A stretch of 64,000 nucleotides of DNA from Piscinibacter sp047600445 (GTDB taxonomy: Bacteria; Pseudomonadota; Gammaproteobacteria; Burkholderiales; Burkholderiaceae_C): positions 2,418,001 through 2,482,000 of the forward strand of contig NZ_JASGKT010000002.1 in NCBI RefSeq assembly GCF_047600445.1. Direction: 5' to 3'. Positions 32,501 through 40,201 of the stretch are shown here, piece by piece. Every line of letters starts with the position of its first letter. The first letter of the stretch is position 1. Under the pieces are notes generated by a model. That model saw only the letters and a list, made by a program, of their open reading frames with translations, searched no databases and was not told the DNA's origin. The translations under genes and the position numbers were made by a program.

Positions 32501-33040
32501 CGCAAGTACCGCACCCTGGCGCAACAGGCCGCAAGCGCGCTGCCGCAGGAGTTGGCGACCGTGCTGGCGACGCAGCTTTACCGGGTGATGGCCTACAAGG
32601 ACGAGTATGAGGTGGCCCGTCTGCTGGTCTCCGAGGCCTTCCGCAAGTCCATCGCGACCGAGTTCGGTGAAGGCGTGCGCCTGACGTACCACCTGGCCCC
32701 ACCCACGCTCGGCGCGGGGAAGGAAGCGCGCAAGCGCCCGTTCGGCCAGTGGATGCGCTGGCCCATGGCGGTTCTGGCACGCATGCAGTGGCTGCGCGAA
32801 ACGCCGCTCGACCCCTTCGGCCGCAATGCCGAGCGCCGGCAGGAGCGCGCCTGGCGCGACCGCTACATGGACTTCGCTCGTTCGCTGGTCGAGTCCTCGG
32901 GCAGCTACGACGTGGCCATTGCAACGCAGATCGCGCAGATCCCAGCCAGCGTCCGCGGCTTCGGGCATGTGAAGCTGCAGGCCATGGCCCTTGCGTCCAA
33001 GCGCTGGGACGAACTCGCCGAGAGCCTCGGCAAGAAGTGA
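29564..33040 (+). CDS. Indolepyruvate ferredoxin oxidoreductase, fused alpha-gamma form
   Basis: 1158 residues from ATG 29564 (GGAGA upstream); an in-frame ATG at 29501 adds 21 unconserved residues. It converts aryl-pyruvates to aryl-acetyl-CoA with ferredoxin, using thiamine diphosphate. N-terminal region GFLSGYRGSPLGNFD and FQPGVNEDLAATA; TPP-domain pieces GIGCHFLALTMDRGTETFTQMG and YNDAVGMTGGQHVDGQ; cysteine motifs CSGCPHNSS and CEGCGDCSRQSNC (Fe-S); and the IorB-like C-terminal domain opening GGVGGTGVVTIGALLG near residue 745. Large fused enzymes of this kind are common in betaproteobacteria. It may serve aromatic amino-acid breakdown; the link to pcaIJ downstream is positional. Confidence 0.9.
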   Translation: MNTGTTAELPMAAAKKPAALEDKYLCDAGMAYMTGIQALVRLALAQKRRDARNGLQTAGFLSGYRGSPLGNFDSALWQAGKLLDAHDVVFQPGVNEDLAATAVWGTQQAHLAGQAKFDGVVGWWYGKGPGVDRSGDALRHANLAGTAAHGGVVALYGDDHSCKSSSIPHQSEHVMVGCGIPIFYPTSVQQVLDFGAHAVAMSRSAGLWASMKLVSEIVETSASVDVALDRVRPVLAPAASLPPGGLNIRWPDVSLAQEERLYRHRLPAALAYARANRFNRVMWDSPQARIGIAASGKGYLDTVEALRILGLEGEPARRLGLRLYQVGMIWPLEPHGLREFAHGLCDIIVVEEKRPILEAQIKDELYALPDHARPRVVGKSADGLGEWSTPTKDAPLISHYELQPEPIARMLAARFLRLELPEDLRQLITQRLQSLEQAEKESRRVIDIAERKAYFCSGCPHNSSTMLPEGSRALGGIGCHFLALTMDRGTETFTQMGGEGVSWVGAAPFTKERHVFANLGDGTYFHSGYLAIRQSVAAKVNITYKILYNDAVGMTGGQHVDGQLSVGQLTRQLAAEGVGQQIIVTDEPSLLSEDEGIAPGVAVRHRSELDAVQRELRDVPGVTALIYAQTCASEKRRRRKRNEYPDPALRTFINSEVCEGCGDCSRQSNCLSVEPVETPLGTKRRINQSSCNKDFTCVAGFCPSFVTVHTRDVKRPAQSFDGVAEGWPEAPRIAEPAGPVRIIVGGVGGTGVVTIGALLGMAAHLEGKAARVMDMAGMAQKGGTVYSYVQIAAADDDISATKVAAGRCDLLIGADAVVAGSSATLSRLHAQSLAIVNEDGSPTSAFIKSRDWATPLNDLLARLRSRVQQERVISLPAARIATRAFGDAIFANLVLLGVAWQSGRVPLSRASLEKAITLNGTAVAKNLQAFRLGCHLAGDPALAGRLLATPAQTAHPPSLPELIEDRANRLRGYWNASYARKYRTLAQQAASALPQELATVLATQLYRVMAYKDEYEVARLLVSEAFRKSIATEFGEGVRLTYHLAPPTLGAGKEARKRPFGQWMRWPMAVLARMQWLRETPLDPFGRNAERRQERAWRDRYMDFARSLVESSGSYDVAIATQIAQIPASVRGFGHVKLQAMALASKRWDELAESLGKK

Positions 33041-33133
33041 GTGTGCCACTACGATCATGAGCGGCTGCGCGGCTGCGTCAGTGCCACCACCTCAACTCGC
33101 TCGCCATTTCCGCACTCTTCAGTTGGACCGCAG

Positions 33134-33838
33134 ATGATTGACAAGGTGGCACTCTCCGTTGCCGAAGCCCTCGGTGAAGTGCGCGACGGGTCGACCGTCA
33201 TGATCGGAGGGTTCGGAACAGCCGGCATCCCGCAAGAATTGATCGAGGCGCTTATCGCACAGGGCGCGCGCGATCTCACGGTCGTCAACAACAATGCAGG
33301 CAACGGCAATGCCGGCTTGGCTGCACTATTGAAAACGGGGCGTGTCCGCAAGATCATCTGCAGCTTTCCTCGCCAGGCCGATAGCTGGGTTTTCGATGAG
33401 TTATACCGGCGTGGGGCCATTGAGTTGGAACTGATCCCGCAAGGGAATCTCGCCGAGCGTATCCGCGCTGCGGGCGCTGGGATCGGTGGATTCTTCACGC
33501 CGACAGGCTATGGAACTGAGTTGGCCAAGGGCAAGGAGACAAGAGAGATCGACGGTCGCATGTACGTTTTCGAGCGGCCGTTGCATGCCGATCTCGCACT
33601 GATCAAAGCCGATCGCGGCGATCGTTGGGGCAACCTGGTCTATCGAAAGGCGGCGCGCAATTTCGGACCCATCATGGCGACGGCTGCGCGCAAGACGGTA
33701 GCAACCGTGCATGAATTGGTGGAGTTGGGCGCGATCGACCCCGAACATGTCGTGACGCCGGGTATTTTCGTGTCGCGCCTGGTGCGGATTTCGCGGCAAG
33801 CGACGATTGCAGGCGGCTTCAAGAAAGTGGCTGTATGA
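33134..33838 (+). CDS. pcaI: 3-oxoadipate CoA-transferase subunit A
   Basis: 234 residues from ATG 33134. It moves CoA from succinyl-CoA to 3-oxoadipate together with subunit B. Recognised by TVMIGGFGTAGIPQELIEAL, VVNNNAGNGNAGLAALLK, the ICSFPRQADSWVFD segment and GNLAERIRAAGAGIGGFFTPT. These track PcaI closely; acetoacetate transferase subunits are the alternative. GC content and codon use are visibly lower than in flanking genes, suggesting separate acquisition. It overlaps the B-subunit gene by 4 bases. It would process the 3-oxoadipate formed by the resorcinol pathway at 12.5-16.9 kb. Confidence 0.88.
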   Translation: MIDKVALSVAEALGEVRDGSTVMIGGFGTAGIPQELIEALIAQGARDLTVVNNNAGNGNAGLAALLKTGRVRKIICSFPRQADSWVFDELYRRGAIELELIPQGNLAERIRAAGAGIGGFFTPTGYGTELAKGKETREIDGRMYVFERPLHADLALIKADRGDRWGNLVYRKAARNFGPIMATAARKTVATVHELVELGAIDPEHVVTPGIFVSRLVRISRQATIAGGFKKVAV

Positions 33839-34479
33839 GCTACGTCGCTCGAACCAAGGATCAGATCGCGCAGCGCGTCGCGCGCGACATCCATGACGGG
33901 GCCTACGTCAACCTCGGCATCGGTATGCCGACCATCGTTGCGAATCATCTCGCCCCAGGAATGGAGGTCGTCCTGCACAGCGAGAACGGGATCCTCGGCA
34001 TGGGGCCCGCGCCCGCGGCCGGTGACGAAGACTACGATCTGATCAACGCCGGAAAACAGCCAGTGACTCAGCTCAAGGGAGCTGCGTTCTTTCATCACGC
34101 GGACAGTTTCGCAATGATGCGTGGCGGTCATTTGGACATCTGCGTGCTGGGTGCCTTTCAAGTGTCTGCCCAGGGCGACCTTGCGAACTGGAGCACCGGC
34201 GAGAAGAGCGCCATCCCGGCAGTTGGCGGCGCGATGGATCTTGCGATTGGTGCAAAGCAAACCTGGGTCATGATGGAGTTGCTGACCAAGACCGGCCAAA
34301 GCAAGCTGGTCGAGCGCTGCACATACCCGCTGACCGGTGTCGCGTGCGTGAAGCGCGTCTACACCGACCTCGCGACCTTTGATTGCACGCCGACTGGCCT
34401 TGCCGTCGTTGATACCGTCGACGGTCTCTCGATTCCGGCGCTGGAGCGCCTCGTCGGACTACCGCTGCGGGCCGCTTGA
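33835..34479 (+). CDS. pcaJ: 3-oxoadipate CoA-transferase subunit B
   Basis: 214 residues, ATGA overlap with pcaI. The catalytic subunit carries the glutamate that forms the CoA thioester, in SENGILGMGP near residue 45. Other family pieces: YVNLGIGMPTIVANHL near 24, FFHHADSFAMMRGGHLDICVLGAFQV near 83 and MDLAIGAKQTWVMME. Lower GC than neighbours, as for pcaI. The next thiolase step (pcaF) is not in the window. A strong hairpin follows. Confidence 0.88.
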   Translation: MSYVARTKDQIAQRVARDIHDGAYVNLGIGMPTIVANHLAPGMEVVLHSENGILGMGPAPAAGDEDYDLINAGKQPVTQLKGAAFFHHADSFAMMRGGHLDICVLGAFQVSAQGDLANWSTGEKSAIPAVGGAMDLAIGAKQTWVMMELLTKTGQSKLVERCTYPLTGVACVKRVYTDLATFDCTPTGLAVVDTVDGLSIPALERLVGLPLRAA

Positions 34480-34536
34480 TGTCACTCGCGTTGCTGCTCA
34501 CGCAGCGCTGCAAGCCTGTTCTTCACGCACAAAGCA

Positions 34537-34566
34537 CAACGGCCTAGCGTCGCCGCTAGGCCGTTG
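34537..34566. terminator. Strong hairpin, probable bidirectional terminator between pcaJ and the tRNA genes
   Basis: CAACGGCCTAGCG and CGCTAGGCCGTTG give a perfect 13-bp stem with a TCGC loop. It lies 57 bases after the pcaJ stop and 30 bases beyond the end of the minus-strand tRNA pair, so it can serve both. T-runs on either side are weak. Confidence 0.6.
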
Positions 34567-34595
34567 ATCTTCAACGTCTTTCCCGTTGAGCTGTT

Positions 34596-34671
34596 TGGTG
34601 GGCCCTGTAGGATTCGAACCTACGACCAACGGATTAAGAGTCCGCTGCTCTACCAACTGAGCTAAGAGCCC
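34596..34671 (-). tRNA. tRNA-Lys (anticodon CTT)
   Basis: 76 nt on the minus strand. Acceptor stem GGGCTCT pairs with AGGGCCC (one G-T), D-arm AGCTCAGTTGGTAGAGC, anticodon stem GCGGA/TCCGT around CTCTTAA (anticodon CTT, codon AAG), T-arm GTAGGTTCGAATCCTAC, discriminator A and an encoded CCA at the 3' end (34596-34598). It lies 19 bases downstream of a second tRNA-Lys; both are probably one transcript. Confidence 0.97.
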
Positions 34672-34690
34672 GAATTCTTGCCACCTTCGG

Positions 34691-34766
34691 TGGTGGGTCG
34701 TGCAGGATTCGAACCTGCGACCAACGGATTAAAAGTCCGCTGCTCTACCGACTGAGCTAACGACCC
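34691..34766 (-). tRNA. tRNA-Lys (anticodon TTT)
   Basis: 76 nt on the minus strand, first of the tandem. Acceptor GGGTCGT/ACGACCC, D-arm AGCTCAGTCGGTAGAGC, anticodon loop CTTTTAA (anticodon TTT, codon AAA), T-arm GCAGGTTCGAATCCTGC, discriminator A and an encoded CCA. The anticodon arm is identical to its neighbour except for the anticodon. The spacer has a small hairpin (CCACC-GAA-GGTGG) that uses the CCA end and may be a processing signal. Confidence 0.97.
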
Positions 34767-34790
34767 GCTAGCACCTGGAAAAGCCCGCCA

Positions 34791-35600
34791 TTATAGCGGC
34801 GCGCTGCGGGGCGTCGGCTCAGTGCCGACAGCCGCACATTCTAGCGCAACTTGCGCGGCCACCATGCCGAAGGTCGCGGTCACGCTCACCGTCGAGCCGT
34901 AGCCGTGGCAGTGGAGGTTGCCCTCCACGTCGCAGGCCTCGGCGCCGGCCGGCGTCGCCACCGGCTCGCGCGAGAACACGCAGCGCAGGCCGATCGCGCC
35001 CTTGCGCGGCGCGCCGTGCTGCTGGCGCAGGCGCTGGCGCAGCGCGGCGAGCAGCGGGTCGTGCGTCGCCTCGGCGAGGTCGGCCACCTCCACCGCCTGC
35101 GGCCGCCGCTTGCCGCCGGCCGCACCCACCACCACCAGCGGCGCTCGCGTCTCGATCGCCCATGCCGCCATCGCCTGCTTGGCGCGCAACTGGTCGCAGG
35201 CGTCGATCACCACGTCCACCGGCCGCGGCAGCAGCGCCGGCCAGTTGTCGGCGGCGGCGAATTCCTCCACTTCGTGCACGCGGCAGCCGGGATGGATGTC
35301 GGCGAAGCGCTGCGCGAGCGCGCGCACCTTGGCCATGCCCAGCGTCGCGCCCAGCGCCTGCACCTGGCGGTTGACGTTCGATTCGGCCACGTGGTCGAGG
35401 TCGACCAGCGTCAGCTCGGCCACGCCGCTGCGCGCCAGCACCTCGGCCGCCCACGAGCCCACGCCGCCGACGCCGACCACCGCGATGCGCGCCGCGCGGA
35501 TGCGCGCGTAGGCGGCCTCGCCGTAAAGCCGCCGCAGGCCGCCGAAACGCCGCTCCAGCTCGGCGCTATCCGCCGCGGCGGGCGGCGCCGCGGCGCTCAT
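34791..35600 (-). CDS. tcdA: tRNA threonylcarbamoyladenosine dehydratase
   Basis: 269 residues. ThiF/E1-like enzyme that cyclises t6A37 of tRNAs to ct6A using ATP. Family features: FGGLRRLYGEAAYARIRAARIAVVG with the nucleotide motif VVGVGGVGSWAAEVLARSG near residue 45, the LVDLDHVAESNVNRQVQA segment and GNLHCHGYGSTVSVTATFG near the end. Standard length. The start (35600) overlaps the upstream transporter stop by 4 bases. Residues after about 250 form a short variable tail. Confidence 0.92.
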   Translation of the reverse strand: MSAAAPPAAADSAELERRFGGLRRLYGEAAYARIRAARIAVVGVGGVGSWAAEVLARSGVAELTLVDLDHVAESNVNRQVQALGATLGMAKVRALAQRFADIHPGCRVHEVEEFAAADNWPALLPRPVDVVIDACDQLRAKQAMAAWAIETRAPLVVVGAAGGKRRPQAVEVADLAEATHDPLLAALRQRLRQQHGAPRKGAIGLRCVFSREPVATPAGAEACDVEGNLHCHGYGSTVSVTATFGMVAAQVALECAAVGTEPTPRSAPL

Positions 35601-36712
35601 GCCGAGCGCTCGACCAGCCAGAACTGGTATTTCAGCCCGGCCACCGCGCCGGCGATGATGGCGGCGATCGCGACGAAGCTGGTCAGGCTCAGCGTCGACA
35701 GGCCCGACAGCCCCTGCCCCACCGTGCAGCCCATCGCGGTGACGCCGCCCACGCCCATCAGCGCGGCGCCGATCAGGTGGTTGGCGGTGTCGCGCGCGTC
35801 GCGGAAGCCCTCCCAGCGGAAGCTGCGCGTGGCCAGCGCGACCAGCGCCGAGCCGAGCACCACGCCCACCGTCGTGACGATGGCGATCGTCAGCACCTTG
35901 CTCTTGTCGCTGAAGAAGATCAGCCAGTCGATCGTGTAGGCGAAGGGCGAGACGAAGGTCAGCGACTCCATGCGCTGCGAGTTGGTGGCGAGAAAGACTT
36001 CCTGCAGCGTCTCGGGGTGCTCGGCGACGTGGCCGAGCCGGCCCGATACCCACCACAGCGCGGCGATCACCGCCCCCAGGCCGAGCCCGCCGAGCAGGTT
36101 GTCGGCGCTGCGCCCCTCGCGGCGCGCCAGCGCCCACACCAGCAGCGCGCCACCCAGGCCGATGCCCAGCAGCGCCGCCAGCGTGCCCTTGGCGATGCCG
36201 GTGGCGCCGGCCAGCAGCGAGGGCAGGTCCTGGCCGGCGGCGAACTCGACGGCCACCTTGTCCACCGTGTCGACGCGCAGCACCGCGGTGAGCCCGCGCA
36301 TGGTCGCGAAGGCGGCCAGGCCGAGCACGAAGAACACCACCAGCGACTTGAGGTTGCCGCCGCCGATGCGCACCAGCGTCTTGCTGCCGCAGCCCGAGGC
36401 CAGCGTCATGCCGAAGCCGAACAGCGCGCCGCCCACCAGCGCCGAGAGCCAGATGAAGCGCGGCCCGGCGTAGATGGTGTCGGCCGCGCTCAGCCAGCCG
36501 AGCGCCACCATGGCGTTGAAGCCGATCATCGCCACGCCCATCGCGGCGACCCACATGCGCATGCGCGCCCAGTCGCCCATCGTCATGATGTCGGAGACCG
36601 CACCCATGGTGCAGAAGTGGGTGCGCTGCGCGATCGCGCCGAAGACCACGGCCAGCGCGAACGCGGCCCACAGCACGGTGCGGCTCAGGGCCGCGATGTC
36701 GATGTCCTGCAT
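35597..36712 (-). CDS. YeeE/YedE (TsuA-type) sulfur-compound membrane transporter
   Basis: 371 residues, about ten membrane helices in two pseudo-repeats. It carries the cysteine motifs of thiosulfate transporters: THFCTMGA near residue 34, ASGCGSKTLVRIGGGN near 108 and MGCTVGQGLSG near 334. TsuA takes up thiosulfate; related members handle other sulfur compounds or selenium. No TsuB (TusA-like) partner is adjacent. Its stop overlaps the tcdA start, giving a two-gene unit. The substrate within the family is inferred. Confidence 0.85.
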   Translation of the reverse strand: MQDIDIAALSRTVLWAAFALAVVFGAIAQRTHFCTMGAVSDIMTMGDWARMRMWVAAMGVAMIGFNAMVALGWLSAADTIYAGPRFIWLSALVGGALFGFGMTLASGCGSKTLVRIGGGNLKSLVVFFVLGLAAFATMRGLTAVLRVDTVDKVAVEFAAGQDLPSLLAGATGIAKGTLAALLGIGLGGALLVWALARREGRSADNLLGGLGLGAVIAALWWVSGRLGHVAEHPETLQEVFLATNSQRMESLTFVSPFAYTIDWLIFFSDKSKVLTIAIVTTVGVVLGSALVALATRSFRWEGFRDARDTANHLIGAALMGVGGVTAMGCTVGQGLSGLSTLSLTSFVAIAAIIAGAVAGLKYQFWLVERSA

Positions 36713-36765
36713 GCACCGATTTTAAGCAGCGCCCGGCGCCGCCCCGCCGCGCGGCCCGGCGGCGG

Positions 36766-37563
36766 CTACTTCAGCGAGGCAAGGCGCTCGCGGCCGGCCT
36801 GCGCGGCTTCCGACTTCGGATAGGCCTGCACCAGCTCGCCGATGGTCTTGCGCGCGGCGCGGCTGTCCTTCAGTTCGATCTGGCAGTTGGCGATGGCCAG
36901 CATCGCCTCGGGCGCCTTGGCGTGCGCCGGGTTGCGGCTCAGCAGCGAGCGGAACGAGGCGATCGCGTCCTTGTACTGGCGCTGGCCGTACTGCGCGTTG
37001 CCGAGCCAGAAGGTGGCCGACTCGGCGTAGCCGCTGAGCGGATAGCGCTTGAGGAAAGCCGACAGGCCCGCGCCGGCGGCGCCGAAGTCGCCCTGGCGGA
37101 TCAGCGCGAAGGCCTCGTCGTACTGGCGCTTCTCCTCGGGGTCGGCGAGGAACTGCTTGTCGTCGAGCGTCACGCTGACCGGCTCGAGCCGGCGGATGCG
37201 CTCGTCGATGCCGGTCTGCGCGTCTTTCGAGCGGCGCTGCAGCTCGGCGACGTCGCGCGCGAGCTGCTCGTCCTGGCCGCGCATGCGCGCCAGCTCGCCG
37301 CGCACGGCTTCGAGCTGGTTGTTCAGGTCGAGCAGGCCGCGCTTGAGCTGCGAGAGCTGGTCGGCCATCTGCACGTTCAGCTCGGCCTGCTTGGCGCGGT
37401 TGGCCTCGTTGCTGGCCTCGAGCTTCTGGCGCAGGTCGAGGATGGCGCGGCGCGCCTCGTCGTCGTCGAAGATGCCGGCCCGCGCCGGCGGCGCGCCCAG
37501 GCCGGCCAACCCGACCAGGGCGGCCAGGCCGAGCCCGGCGAGAGTCCGCGTGAAGGCCGACAT
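36766..37563 (-). CDS. cpoB: CpoB/YbgF, periplasmic Tol-Pal accessory coiled-coil/TPR protein
   Basis: 265 residues from ATG 37563, preferred because the GGGAG site is eight bases upstream; an ATG at 37569 is too close to it. Signal peptide to about ARAGIF, coiled coil about 28-100 (RRAILDLRQKLEASNEANRAK onward), then TPR-like repeats (EKRQYDEAFALIRQGDFGAA; SATFWLGNAQYGQRQYKDAIASF). CpoB links peptidoglycan synthesis with outer-membrane constriction by the Tol-Pal machine. 17 bases after pal on the same strand, the usual order. Confidence 0.92.
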   Translation of the reverse strand: MSAFTRTLAGLGLAALVGLAGLGAPPARAGIFDDDEARRAILDLRQKLEASNEANRAKQAELNVQMADQLSQLKRGLLDLNNQLEAVRGELARMRGQDEQLARDVAELQRRSKDAQTGIDERIRRLEPVSVTLDDKQFLADPEEKRQYDEAFALIRQGDFGAAGAGLSAFLKRYPLSGYAESATFWLGNAQYGQRQYKDAIASFRSLLSRNPAHAKAPEAMLAIANCQIELKDSRAARKTIGELVQAYPKSEAAQAGRERLASLK

Positions 37564-37580
37564 CGGCATCGCTCCCGGGT

Positions 37581-38135
37581 TCAACGGTAGACCAGCTCGG
37601 CGCGGCGGTTCTTGGCCCACGCCGCTTCGTCGCTGCCCTGCACGGCCGGGCGCTCCTTGCCGAAGCTCACGGCCTCCATCTGGTCGGCGCCGGCGCCCAG
37701 CAGCGCCAGCGAGCGCTGCACCGCCTCGGCGCGCTTCTGGCCGAGCGCGAGGTTGTACTCGCGGCCGCCGCGATCGTCGGTGTGGCCTTCGATGGTGACC
37801 TTCTTCTTGCGGTCGGCGGCAAGCACCTTGGCGTTGCTCTCGACGGTCGGGCGGAACTCGTCCTTGACGACGTAGCTGTCGAAGTCGAAGTACACCACGC
37901 GCGGCAGGTTGCCCTGCGCGGCGGTGTCGGTCTTGGTCAGGTCGACCGGCGTGACCGCGCTCTGCGCCGCGCCGGCGCTCGCGCCGCCCGCGCCGGTGCC
38001 GGGGGTGCGCGACTCGACCGGCGCGCCGCCCTTCTTGTCGTCCAGCGGCACGCTGGAGGAGCAGCCGGCCATCACGGCGGCGGCCAGCGCGGCCAGGGCG
38101 ATCTTGGGCAGGTGCTTCATCGACGTCGTGTTCAT
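37581..38135 (-). CDS. pal: Pal, peptidoglycan-associated outer-membrane lipoprotein
   Basis: 184 residues. Lipoprotein signal with AVMAGC (lipobox Cys about residue 25), a Gly/Ala-rich linker, then an OmpA-like domain from about residue 75: YFDFDSYVVKDEF, the peptidoglycan-binding EGHTDDRGGREYNLALGQKRA, and FGKERPAVQG near the end. It anchors the outer membrane to peptidoglycan and binds TolB. ATG 38135 has AGGAGA upstream; an ATG at 38120 is a weaker choice. It starts 35 bases after tolB. Confidence 0.95.
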   Translation of the reverse strand: MNTTSMKHLPKIALAALAAAVMAGCSSSVPLDDKKGGAPVESRTPGTGAGGASAGAAQSAVTPVDLTKTDTAAQGNLPRVVYFDFDSYVVKDEFRPTVESNAKVLAADRKKKVTIEGHTDDRGGREYNLALGQKRAEAVQRSLALLGAGADQMEAVSFGKERPAVQGSDEAAWAKNRRAELVYR

Positions 38136-38170
38136 GAGGATTCTCCTTGAGGGTCGTGTTTGCGAAGGAA

Positions 38171-39445
38171 TCAGCGGCCGTACGGGCCCCAGGCGGGCTC
38201 GCGCACGTCGGCGGTGGTGGAGACGAGCCGCGCCTTGATGCGGCCGTCGAGCGTGGTGGTCATCAGCACGTCGCGCCCGCCGGCGCGCGTGGCGTAGACG
38301 ATCAGCCGGCCGTTGGGGGCGAAGCTCGGGCTCTCGTCGTCGCTGGTGTCGGTCAGCGCCGCCGGCTGCGCGCCCGGCGTGGACAGGTCGAGCGTCTGCA
38401 GCTTGAAGGCGTTGCCCTGGCGCGTGACGTAGGCCAGCGTGCGCCCGTCGGGGCTGACGGCCGGGCTGATGTTGTAGCCGCCGGCGAAGGTGATGCGCTC
38501 GGCGCCGCCGCCGCCCACCGCCACGCGGTACACCTGCGGGCCGCCGCCGCGGTCGCTGACGAAGTAGACGGTGCGGCCGTCGGGCGCGAAGCAGGGTTCG
38601 GTGTCGATCGCCGAACTGCTGGTCAGGCGCCGCACGTTGCCGCCCTGGCGGTCCATCAGGAAGAGCTGCGAGCCGCCCTCGCGCGAGAGCGTGGCGGCGA
38701 GCGTCGTGCCGTCGGGCGACCAGGCCGGCGCGCTGTTCGAGCCGCGGAAGTTGGCGATGGCCCGGCGCTTGCCGCTCATCACCTCCTGCGCGTAGACCAC
38801 CGCCTTGCGGCTCTCGAACGACACATAGGCCAGCTCGCGCCCGTCGGGGCTCCAGGCCGGCGAGATGATCGGCTCGGGGCTGTTCAGCGCCACCTGGCCG
38901 CCCTCGCCGTCGGCGTCGGCCACGCGCAGCGTGTAGCGGCCGCCGCCGCGCGTGACGTAGGCGATGCGGGTGGAGAACACGCCGCGGTCGCCGGTGAGCT
39001 TCTCGTAGATGAAGTCGGCGATGCGGTGCGCGGCCAGGCGCAGGTCGGCCGGGTCGACCGCGCTCGCCTGGCCGCCCAGATCGCTGCCCTTGACCACGTC
39101 CCACAGCTTGAAGCGCACGTCGACGCGGCCGTCGGCCAGGCGCTGCACCGAGCCGGCGGCCAGCGCATCGACGCTGCGCGCGCGCCACTCGCTCATCGCC
39201 GGGCGGGCGGTTTCGTCGAGCACCGCGCTGCCGGCATCGACCGGGCGGAAGAAGCCGCTGCGCTCCAGGTCGGCGCGCACGATCGCCGAGACCTGCTGCG
39301 AGAGCTTGTCTTCGTCGCGAAAGCGCGGGATGGCGATGGGCACCTGCGTCGCGCCGACGCCCGAGATCTCGACGCGGAATTGCCCGAAGGCGGGCAGGCC
39401 GGCGCCGGCCAGGCCGGCGGCGATCAGGTTTCTTCTTGTCAGCAT
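38171..39445 (-). CDS. tolB: TolB, periplasmic beta-propeller of the Tol-Pal system
   Basis: 424 residues. An N-terminal twin-arginine-like signal (MLTRRNLIAAGLAGAGLPAFG), the TolB N domain (VPIAIPRFRDEDKLSQQVSAIVRADLERSGFF), then a six-bladed propeller with repeats such as SPAWSPDGRELAYVSFE, APAWSPDGTTLAATLSR and SPAVSPDGRTLAYVTRQ. It binds Pal and TolA during cell division. It begins the tolB-pal-cpoB unit; tolQ, tolR and tolA, usually directly upstream, are not here. The 148-base gap to the divergent gene at 39594 should hold its promoter. Confidence 0.95.
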   Translation of the reverse strand: MLTRRNLIAAGLAGAGLPAFGQFRVEISGVGATQVPIAIPRFRDEDKLSQQVSAIVRADLERSGFFRPVDAGSAVLDETARPAMSEWRARSVDALAAGSVQRLADGRVDVRFKLWDVVKGSDLGGQASAVDPADLRLAAHRIADFIYEKLTGDRGVFSTRIAYVTRGGGRYTLRVADADGEGGQVALNSPEPIISPAWSPDGRELAYVSFESRKAVVYAQEVMSGKRRAIANFRGSNSAPAWSPDGTTLAATLSREGGSQLFLMDRQGGNVRRLTSSSAIDTEPCFAPDGRTVYFVSDRGGGPQVYRVAVGGGGAERITFAGGYNISPAVSPDGRTLAYVTRQGNAFKLQTLDLSTPGAQPAALTDTSDDESPSFAPNGRLIVYATRAGGRDVLMTTTLDGRIKARLVSTTADVREPAWGPYGR

Positions 39446-39593
39446 GGGAAAGAGAGTCGACCGCGATGCGGGAGTTCACTGCGCTGCGGGGGGGCGCGCC
39501 GCTCAATCGGCAAGTGTCGCACCTCCGGCACCGGCGCCTGCCGGGAAACCTTGACCGGTTGTATCCATAATCCGAAAGCCCCAGGAGCCTTGC

Positions 39594-40178
39594 ATGAATC
39601 AAGCCATCTCGCGCTACCCCGTGCCCGCCCTCGAGACGCTGCCCGACGACGTGAGGCGGCGCATCCTCGAGGTGCAGGAGAAGTCCGGCTTCGTGCCCAA
39701 CGTGTTCCTCGCGCTGGCGCACCGGCCCGACGAGTTCCGCGCCTTCTTCGCCTATCACGACGCGCTGATGCTGCGCCCTTCGGGCCTGAGCAAGGGCGAG
39801 AAGGAGATGATCGTCGTGGCCACCAGCGGCGCGAACCACTGCCTGTACTGCGTGGTGGCGCACGGCGCGATCCTGCGCATCTACGAGAAGAACCCGCTGC
39901 TGGCCGACCAGGTGGCGGTGAACCACCGCAAGGCCGACATCACACCGCGCCAGCGCGCGATGCTCGACTTCGCGATGAAGGTCTGCCTGCATTCGGCCGA
40001 AGTCGACGAGGCCGACTTCGCGGCCCTGAAGGGTCACGGCTTCACCGAGGAGGACATCTGGGACATCGGCGCCATCACCGCGCTGTTCGGGCTGTCCAAC
40101 CGCATGGCCAACCTGGTGTCGATGCAGCCGAATCCGGAGTTCTTCCTGCTGGGGCGGGTGGCGAAGGCGAAGGGGTGA
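39594..40178 (+). CDS. AhpD-like (carboxymuconolactone decarboxylase family) peroxidase-related enzyme
   Basis: 194 residues. CMD/AhpD fold with the redox motif CLYCVVAHGA near residue 82, where both Cys and the downstream His are present. It is preceded by LSKGEKEMIVVATSGANH. An N-terminal LPDDVRRRILEVQEKSGFVPNVFLALAHRP segment is typical of the uncharacterised-peroxidase-related group. It may reduce hydroperoxides with a thiol partner. Monocistronic, divergent from tolB. Ribosome site is weak (CAGGAG about nine bases upstream). Confidence 0.85.
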   Translation: MNQAISRYPVPALETLPDDVRRRILEVQEKSGFVPNVFLALAHRPDEFRAFFAYHDALMLRPSGLSKGEKEMIVVATSGANHCLYCVVAHGAILRIYEKNPLLADQVAVNHRKADITPRQRAMLDFAMKVCLHSAEVDEADFAALKGHGFTEEDIWDIGAITALFGLSNRMANLVSMQPNPEFFLLGRVAKAKG

Positions 40179-40201
40179 GCGAATCGAGAGCAGTTCACCC
40201 A

